Origin: Glandiceps talaboti
Lineage: Eukaryota > Hemichordata > Enteropneusta > Spengelidae
Length of the DNA stretch: 43,000 nt
Reading direction: 5' to 3'
Assembly: GCF_964340395.1 (NCBI RefSeq)
Contig: NC_135550.1
Location: 28,891,176 to 28,934,175 of the forward strand
Below the pieces are notes generated by a model, which was given only the letters and a program-made list of their open reading frames with translations, was not told where the DNA came from and did no database searches. Positions within the stretch are counted from its first letter, which is position 1; every line of letters begins with the position of its first letter. The translations under genes and the position numbers were made by a program. Below are positions 1 to 10,226 of the stretch, piece after piece.

Positions 1-84
1 TTTTTAAAAGTGAGGTTTATTCTCTTTACCGTGATTTGGAAACTGACATGGTTTGTCATTTCATGTTCATATTTTTTTCATCAG

Positions 85-217
85 TATTTGACATTCAGTG
101 TAACCAGTACAACAGAACAGTACTGCTATAGAAACAGTGATCAACACCTGAGTTGTTCATGTGATGGAAAACCTCCAGACTTTGATCTGACTGAGCCATA
201 CCCTGGTGCTACTCCAG
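85..217 (+). CDS. Gene A ectodomain exon
   Basis: Encodes the Cys-containing ectodomain (YCYR...LSCSCDGKPPDFDL). The donor is CCAG|GTAAGT at 217/218 and ends one base into a codon (phase 1). The matching exon of gene B (21604-21753) reads YCYG...VTCTCSGEQPEFDL, which argues for real coding sequence. The acceptor at 84/85 is chosen for its T-rich tract; the frame stays open up to position 10, so the true left edge may differ. No in-frame ATG lies here, so the signal peptide is presumably encoded upstream of the window. Confidence 0.65.
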
Positions 218-2815
218 GTAAGTTCTATTTGTCTTCTTTATTGTGTGTCTAAGCAACTTGTCCTAATTAATAATACTTTATTCCAGAATTGTAAAGAATT
301 GACAAAAAACAATATGGAAAAGGAGAAAACGGAAAAATAGTTGTCGAGCAGCTAGTCGAGTTCGTACTCCATTCACTCTTACATTGTATTGCGTTAAACT
401 CATTCTGGGCAAACTGTTCATATGTAAATTAACTGAAATAACTCAAATAAAACAAAAACAAAAATACACATCAGCTAAACTCCTATGAAAACAAAACTAT
501 AATTCCATTCATAGATTCATTTCCTATAGGAACACTTCACACACCCAAAAATAGTGTCAGGCTGTAACAGATTGCTCATCATATGAAAGAGGTCATGTTT
601 ATATAGTTGCTATGGCAATGCAACTTTGAATGTAAAGATAAAAATATGAAATTCACAGATGTACTGTATAAATTTAATAAATCCGATATTATTTTAATTG
701 TAATGAATACAGAGATAAATCTGCATATTTAGTATATATTAGTGAAATTGTTGTGTTTCCTTTGGTTTAAAAAATTGATGTATCCAGTCATAATGAAAAT
801 GACACCAATTTTCTCATGAGCAGCAGATAGTATTACATGATTCAGAAGGAAATAATGAAATGTTTTAATAGTCTAATATTATTATTTACATCAATTATAT
901 ATGCATCAATTAGCCAATATGTCTGTTTTCAAATAATATTCAGATTTGTAAGTTTTTCAATACATTCTTACTGAGTATTATGTTGTTCACTTAAAACTGT
1001 TTTGAGGTAAAGTTATTTCAAGAGGTGGGGGCATGATGTCTCATTAGCTTTGTAGAGAGGCACTTCACTGTCAGGTCCTTCACTAATTGTACCACTGGTG
1101 TCTGTAAGTGTATGTTTAATAATTCAAACATTAGCTCTTTGCAATCATAATTCTAGAGGTATCCAAATTCCAAATCATGTCAACAAAATTGTTAATTTGT
1201 GATTTCGATCTTATAATTATGTTTTCATTTAACAGTTAAAAGTGGAAAGCAGCGACAAATTTGAATGTGTTTATGATAGATATAGAGTACAATGATAAAA
1301 TGTCCTAAGTGATAAAAAGGATGCATGGATGTAACATAATCTAGCAAGTTATTCAGCTTGTCATATATCTTCACAACTAAATGCCTGTATTAACTGAAAC
1401 AATGTGTGCATGTAAGCTTGAACTCTTGGTCTCCATAATTTAGCTGACCTTCATAGCTAGCTATATAGTTCACATGTATCTATAATATGATAAACAAAGT
1501 TTATGTCTTCCTAAGCATCAATATCATGTAAAGAAGTAAAGTACATGTATTGTCCTGAAGTAAGGGCTATACTAGTCAATCTTGTTCATAGTTACAATAT
1601 ACAATCACAGTTCAGTTATTCTGAATTGCTTTAAAGGTATTTTAAACTTGCCTGTAGTCAGCAAATCATTGAAACTACATGGGTTGGGGGGGGGGGGGGG
1701 GGGGGGGCGCTACTCCCTTATTTGAGCTTACATGTATACATACATGCTGCCCTTTGGATGTGTTTTCTAGCCCTTTGGTCTAAAATGGGGTCTGATTTTT
1801 TCAAGCTGAGAAGTCTAAAATGGAGTCCACTTTGCATTATTTTTTATTTAGCTTGATCTAAAATGTGGTCCATTGTCCTTTACCAAATCATAACTGGCAT
1901 TAATTGTCCCAAAATGTTGCCTCATAAAGAAAATGTATTTAGGTCTAAACTTTCAAACCTGTGATGGTCTAAAATGGGGTATTGATTTTTTGTCAATGTT
2001 GGTCTAAAATGGGGTCAGGGGTTTCCAGCACTAGCCACACACTTCTACCAGAGTTGGCCACTGGTACGCCCCCCCCCCCCCCTCCTGGTGGTCTGTAAGA
2101 CAACAAGTACCACCAGTTGTACAAACAGAAACAGAACTTGAAGGAAGTGTTAATAAAAGAAAAGAATTATTGGACATCTGTGCTTGTTTATTTTCATACC
2201 TCGGAAACTACATGGTGATTCAGACTTTTTGTGATAACTAATTCTCTACTTTGTAATTTTCTATGTGTGATATCCAAAATACAAAATCACATAGAAACAG
2301 CATAATTGATAAAGTCAGTAAAAGTTGTAACATCAAGGGGTGCAATATTTCTCGTTGCCAGTTGACCGTGATCAAAAGTCTTGTATGTATATTGCTGAAA
2401 TGCACATGAAAAGACAGCATATATTATTACATGTTAGATATGATATGATAACCTAGTGAACCATTGTATTGGATCAATTTCAGATTTTGAAAAAAAAAAC
2501 TGACTAAAAATATGTTTTGATGGGAGTGTGTAATTTTATATGCAGGCTTCCATGGTTTAACAGTGGCAATATGATAAAAGATAGCATAAAAATGTGCTAC
2601 TTCATTTGCTTATATACTTTGTTCAATATAAAAATGAAAACCTATCAATTAAGTCAATCATCTATCATATATACTGCTTATTAAAATGACATGCATGTGT
2701 CATATTAAGTTTGTACAATACATTTCTGTTATGATTTATGTGCAACAGTACATGACTAAATGGCTATACCGCAATGTGTTCCCAACATAAAGTAAACAAA
2801 TCATGCACACATTGT

Positions 2816-2896
<81 letters not shown>

Positions 2897-5800
2897 ACAT
2901 CATATTTATACATTGTGTAATCTTTGCATCATTCTGCATTCATGCTATAGTATACAGCAGTCCTTTGGAGCTTTGCATTTTTATTGTCAGTTATGATACT
3001 CCAAACCATATCACTTGACACTGTGTTATCCCAATCCACCACTGCAATATTACTACCAGTAAATTCCAATCTCACCCATATATATGTGGCTTTGTTGATT
3101 GCCATAGCAACTACCAACACTACCACCACCACTACCACCACCACCACCACCACCATCATTCCTTCATCTGCTTCTACCTGGACGAAAACAACCCAAGCAT
3201 TTCCTCCAACTGAACCCGGTAGAGGTATTTTTAGATTATTAGTGTGTGTACAGTCATCAATCAAATTTTACAGTGAAGGTACAGGTAAACATATAAAACA
3301 TTATGTATCTACAATACCAACATGTTGATCAGCCTTGAATAATGTCCCTCAAAGAAGAATGGCAATTTAATACAATTTTGAATCATACAATATATTTAGT
3401 GATTAAATACACATGTGAAACATCTCATGTAGTTCAATAGATTTATCTAGTATGGACAAAGATCAGTGAAAGTCCATCCATTATAGCTAATGTATGGCTA
3501 TTGACATAATTCTAGCCACACTATAATACTGCTATACTGTCTGGCTGGTGACCCAGCTTGTGACCCCAAGATCTGATGTCTTAAAGCTCTGAATTGTTGA
3601 CATTGTCATGATTCTCAAGTGACTTGTTTGTTAGAAACATCACAGCAAGGGTACTCTCTATTCATGCCGGACATTAATATTATTGCCGTGAGTCACCCCA
3701 GTAAGTGAGTTGATGGACTATGCTACCATAATCTTTGAAATTATATAAAAATGAGAAATTTAAAAAACAAAACAAAAAGCCTTATTACCCCTTCTGAATA
3801 CATCAATGAATGCAAAACATATACTTGTATACTAATGCAATGTCATCCTGTCCTCTATTTTGTTCATTATCATATTAATCAGTTCAACCAATTCATTTGT
3901 TTTTCAATTTTTGTCAAAATGAGTTAGCATTTTGTCAACATAATGCAACCTTTTTCAGTCTGAAAGTTTCCCCATTATAATTGATAATCTAATTTAATGA
4001 AATAGTGAGAAGTTTAAAAATCCAGCATACCCAGTATGGAAGTACAGTTTAGTATAAATAGTATTTGCATAATAAGACTTTGTATGTTTACCTGTACTTC
4101 AGTCTGTAAGTAAATGGTGTATAGAGTCAAGTCATGTGGAGATTGGGGTATTATCTCCCATCATGCTTTGCAGCAGCTGTGCATTCAAACCTAAAATTCG
4201 TAATGGGAGGAGATAGCCAAAATCCCCACACAACTTGTCTCTAGACTAATGGTGTATGCTATCAGAATGTAAGATATCAAGTCTATTAAAGGTTGGAACA
4301 TCTTAAAACCAATATCTGGCATGTGTACAGTTACCTTAAACAATATCTATTGTTCTATTATTGTACCAAGTAATCTACCTAACAATATCCATTGTTCACC
4401 TACCAGGAAATAACCTTGAAATAATCTATGTAGGAAAATGAAGGAAATAGCAGATATTTTCTTATAAGTTAATGCCTACACCTTCAAAGTGTCATTACGT
4501 CTAAGAATACAAGTGAGAAAGGAGATAACTATCAAGAAATTTAAAAAGAAAAAAATGTAAACAAAAATAAAACAATGACAGGTAAAGGAAAGGCAAGTAA
4601 GAAACAGTTTCTTACTTGTCTGTGGGTGAAGGTATTAGTTGAAATTGGGAATGCAAGACAGCATAATTTTACCTACCACATTACAGATATTGGTTTATAA
4701 TACATTAAATACCTAATCATAAATATCACTATAAAATTCATTAAATGGATCATTGTAAAATTATAATTGTAAACATATTTCCTTGTCTGTATCATGCACA
4801 TCATTCATACAAACACTGTAGAATTGTCATTCACATAAATTAATGTATTATTGTAGAGCTCATCCAAAGACTATGTTTTATCCAAATTTAGATTTACATT
4901 AAAACAACCAATATGCTGTAATATCTGTTTCAAATCATACAAACCTTACAAAATTGTTATAAAATCAATAAACTTGTTTATTTCTCTAATGGTATATGTG
5001 AAAAAAATGAGACACTTCCGTAATACAAATCATGTGACAAATACATATAGAAAGAATCAATACATGAATATAATATTTGTGTAGTGTCATGTTGCCACTA
5101 ATTATTGCTGTCCATACATTATTCAATGAACATAGAGTTTGGAGTATTTGTACTGTTGTCATACACATGTATTGATATTTCTATTGATGAAAGGAAAGTG
5201 ACCGCTAATTGACAACATGCAATGCCTTTGATGAGCTTTGCATATAAAATGACTTTCTTTCTATGGGAGACAGTATGGCCAAGGGTGCAGTGGTATTATT
5301 TGTCAATATGAATGGTGAATGAAGTAGATCAATAACCACAATTTTCAGTTTTAAAACCAAAAAAGGAACATATTTGCTATCCTCCTCCATACTGCCTCCT
5401 TGACTGTAAATACTGCTATCACATTATGGTTGGTTTTTGTTCCTTGTAAACTATTCAAGTAATAAATGGCAAGACCTAAAAGACAAACAGACATGATATA
5501 GAAATACTGGTAATGTGGTATGTTTGGTAACCAGTAACTTATAATCTAAGCTTGATCTGCTTCTATAGAACATATTGAAGCTTAGATTATAAAACCATCA
5601 ATGTACAAAAGACATCATTCAGCTATTTACATGATACAGTATGATACTGTTGTCATGGTTACGATTAGTCATTGCTTTGACAGTTCATAGGTCAGGCAGA
5701 TTGTTAGTTTCGGTCCTGTTATTCATCATTTCATGTATTGATTGAAGCATGTAATTCTACAAAAACACCAAAGTCTCAATGTGTGGGTTGACATACTGAA

Positions 5801-8800
5801 TGCATATAAATTTGTAATCTCTTATACTCCAACTGAAACTATGATATATGTGAATTTACAATCACAACAGCCATCTCTACAAGTGAACAGATGGAATTAC
5901 AATTCATAGGAAGGCCCGGAAGGGTTTCAATTTCATCCCTCAAGGATGGGTGGACACTGGTTTTCCTGATATATATACTAGTGCTGTACAAGGGAAATAG
6001 TTAAATGTACATGTGAATCATTTTTGTAATGAGAGTCACTTTTCAATAACTGACAAAGGGGAACAAAAGGTGACACAATTGTTAGCTTAAAATATGATTA
6101 TTTTGAATGCAACAAAAATTATATAGATTTATTGGGTCAGGAATTGATTGGGTAAAATAAACAACACAAGAATAAGCGGGTGATTGGATCATATTGCATG
6201 TGATTGTTATGTATGAAATTATTATTTGTTAATTTTGGAATTTTCCTAGCTTCTACCACTGCTAGCACCCCTGCTTCCACCACCACTGCTAGTTTGCTGA
6301 ATGGCAGTACAACCATTGCATCAGTTACTTTCAAATCAACATATTCATTCTCTACTGAGAGTGAAATTCCAGGTATTTGTTCTGTATTCATGTACACTGT
6401 ATTTCTGTGCAAAAACAGAAAAATGTAAAAGTCTTCATGGGAGATAAAATCTTTGCACTGAAAAGATGTAATATTTCTTTTGCATTTACAGTAGGGTTAA
6501 TGTTTGTCTTCATCTGATAGAACTATCTTTATACACCTCATCTCTTAGTAAAAGATGGTGCATATTAGCACTAATAGACTTCTCTCTGTTGGTCTTTTAT
6601 TTCCATGTAACCTTTGATTGTATTAAATTCTAATTTGACATGAAATCTCTATGGTACTGTAGGTTGTGTATTACTTGTTGTGTCTAGATCTTGATAAGAA
6701 TTTAATGCATGCTAGTGGCTTTGTCTGTTGTAATCACCATGGTGATGGATTTCCATGTCAATCTAGTGTAATAATAATAACGAAAAGACTGAAGTAACAC
6801 AGTGAATGTACTTCAATTTCTGAAGTGTTAGTCCTTCTCTATCATTTGATTTCCTAACACACATTTATGCACTGTAATGGCGAGGTACTCAGAGATATTA
6901 AAATACATGCATATATTATAAATGACAATTGGGAGGCACTACCAGTAGTCTGATGACTGATACATCCATTATGTGAAAAAAATAGGAATAAGAATTTCCA
7001 TGTCACTTTTAGTAATTTATTGATGTAAATGATATGCTTATAAAAAAAAGTAACTTTTAATAAATGGCACACTCCATGTGATATTTTATGGATTTGTATA
7101 CCATAGAATTCAATTACAGTATGTTTATATGGAAAGCCATTCCTTGAAAATAATGTGTTCTGACAGTCAAGACAAGTGGAAGACAATGATTATCAACATT
7201 CAATTCATCATTTAATTCCAGTCACAAAAGGATAACTTATGATTTGTATGCCAGCATGTGTAGCAGGACCACAGTGACCTGTATCCACAAATATTGTGTA
7301 TTAGTTTCTTCTTGCACATTATCTCTATTTCACCTAAAGCTCCTTCCAATGATGCATATATGTATTTGTGAGCAGCAGAGTTAATCACCCTGTATCACTC
7401 ACTGAATTCCATTTCAGTTTCAATATTTTCATTTTTAATTTCAAAACCTTGATCAGTTGTGTTGTTTTCCATGTTGTTTTATTTCTTGTCTTGCTAATTT
7501 GATCCTTTGCTTGCATCTCTCCTTTTCCAATGCCATTGCTATTATTGTGTGATGTGGAATTTGAAATCCTTGTTCAGAAGGCAATACAGCACCATCAGGT
7601 ACAGCTTGCTTTTATTCCTACATTTTTGTATGTTTGGTCTTTGCATGCTTCTCATGGGACACAACATTACATTACACTGTGGCTTGTCATGTAGATTCCT
7701 TACACCAGTCGTCAACTCTCTCCTAAACATTTTATGGACAAGAAACAAAACAAACACTATATTTTGTAACTCTATACTTTATGAATAATATAAAGTTATG
7801 AATTATGAAAAACACATGAATACAGACTATGGTTGATTGGTTATGTTAAGTTACATGTACCAGAAGACAAACATGCTATAAAACTAGGACTACATTACTT
7901 TTGACTGTTCATTTCTATGAAGATAGAATTGTTTGAGTTTTCAAACAAGATGATTTCAAATTTTATATTTGAAGACACAACTGTAAGGGAAGCAAGTTTC
8001 ATACAACTTTAGGCTGATATTTCAAATTCTGTATGATAATAAACTGCACAGCTATAAAGTACTCAACACAAGTGTCTCATTTTGACATACTTTCGAGAAA
8101 AGTTTATTAATGTTACATTATTATTATTATTAAGTCATCAAATTTGCATCTTTTGGTAATCATGCAAGGTTTATCGTTTTTCATCATGTGCTATCAAATG
8201 GTAAGAAATTTATTCTATGAAAGTGTGTGTGTGAGAGGAATAAAAGACAGTTTATTAGTAGGTAACATAAACAGATAGTTGCTGACTTAATGTAATTACA
8301 TGAATTTGTTTTATTCCGTTTTCAAGGTGGCTGTAATATCATTTGTATTGTCATACTGTGTCTTATCATAATCGGAGCTGCTGGTGGAGTGGTACTTGGT
8401 TTAGGATACTGTAAAAAGAAGAAAAAAATGTAAGTAGCTTATCTTGGTACCTACACATTAGCATTTTACCTCATGCTAGAGGGTCAAAATAGAACAATAT
8501 GGTCGCCTTATTCTCAGTACCTGCATTAGCATTTTACCTCATGCTAGAGGGTCAAAATAAACAATATGGTCGCCTTATTTTCATGCACGCCTATAGTAAT
8601 GCATGTGAAGTGCCTGAAGTGGAAGTTAATGGTGTCGACCAAGAAATCGAATGTTCGTTATTTTTATGATACACCTAGGCAGTAATATTCTGTTTCAGAG
8701 ACCGAGAATTATATTGTTCATGTATTTCATCACCAACAATAATAAGTACAATAAACTACAAAGTTGACATATGTCACATATTTTGTTTTTGTTATGTACA

Positions 8801-10157
8801 TATATTGTCATAGATGGCAGTGTTTTATTGTATTCATGTCATCATACATTATACCTCATACAGATTTGTTCATTTATCAAAATTTGCCATCTTTCCCTCT
8901 CCACATGCACAATGGTAAACAAAATACTCCAATAACAACACTTGACATGTATTGATGCTAAAATATTGCCATGCAGTACATTCAGAGTCAAACCTGTCAA
9001 AACCATTAAAGTGATACGGATACAGCCATTAGACAGGATGTACATGTAGTACAGTTACAAGCAGCTGTTGCCACACTATATTGATCAATAGCAATATATT
9101 TGTCGAATAGCCAGAAATTGTTGTATCCTGTGGAGATTATTATTGATACACACAATGTGAACAATAGAGGAAATGAATTTCTGATAATAATTGAGTCAAA
9201 ACCTTGAAATTACTTTGTTAAATATGCATGGATACATTGAAGAAATGTATTCACATTTCACAAATGAAAGCTAGTCAAGTAATAACCAAATCAATTTAAA
9301 GTAAAAAAACAACCACAAAAACAATTGTAAATCATTAATCTATATGTTAGTTTACATGGGGGTTTAGTCACATTCACGATTCAAGCATTGCCAGAATTGC
9401 ATTTATATAGGATTGTTGTACACATGTATTAATGCAGTTTATATTTTCTCAGTTCTGTTTTCATATTTTTGTTAACAGTATATTCTACGTTAAAATTCTG
9501 GTTTCCATATATAAAAAAATTAACAAACTCATGTTTGCAAACATATTGGTTCATCATAATGACATGGCTTCCACTGTAGAGTCATATAAAGTAGTATAGA
9601 TGTTGCCATGGTAATTAGAATTGTCTGGTACATTGATTTGCATACTGTAGCATAAAGACAACAGTGACTCTGCCACTTTGGTTTCTTTTTCTACAAAAAT
9701 TGTGTCTCTAATTTACTTTTATGTGATTAGATAGTGAAACATTGAACTGATGCAGATGAGTAATTGTGTTGCCATGGCAACAGCATTTGTATGTTGTTGA
9801 TGAAATGTACTCAATCTCTGTCATGTTTCCAATTTTATGGTATCTCATTATGCATGAGTAGTGTTGCCATAGCGAAAGCTGTCTATATTTAATACATGTA
9901 TTCACAGCACAGCTGAAACTGAAAAATTACATATTAATTAATGAAGACTAAATAAATAACAGTAGATTATATTAAATGAGAAAGGTAAAGTTGTATCCAT
10001 GTTATTGTGTCAGGTGTTGGAAAGAAGAAGAAGAAAAAGAAGGAAGAGGACATGTAACATTGTATCCTAAACCACTTGAAACTGATCAAAGTGTAGAAAT
10101 GGGTAGGTTTTGTCTATTTCTTTCACTAATTATACATACAATGTACTTAGCTTGTGT

Positions 10158-10226
<69 letters not shown>

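Larger units (their letters stand above)
218..3107 (+). other. Intron of gene A (2.9 kb)
   Basis: No coding signal seen. It contains an RFX-like site (606-619), a repeat element with GGTCTAAAATGGGG units between poly-G and poly-C tracts (about 1684-2090), and a (CA)n tract (2817-2894). The rest is featureless AT-rich sequence. Confidence 0.6.
3219..6249 (+). other. Intron of gene A (3.0 kb)
   Basis: No coding signal seen. It holds a putative inverted-repeat mobile element with 10-bp flanking duplications (4113-4257), a 25-bp palindrome (4594-4618), a 15-bp-arm hairpin (5539-5592) and an X-box-like site (5649-5662). Confidence 0.55.
8430..10013 (+). other. Intron of gene A (1.6 kb)
   Basis: Holds the 68-bp duplication at its start and three X-box-like sites near its end (9602-9615, 9768-9781, 9863-9876). 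No coding signal. Confidence 0.55.

Noticed and set aside
2736-3264. Open frames of poly-TH, poly-VC and poly-V around 2.8-3.2 kb
   Set aside because: Artefacts of the (CA)n tract and the antisense of the Thr exon.
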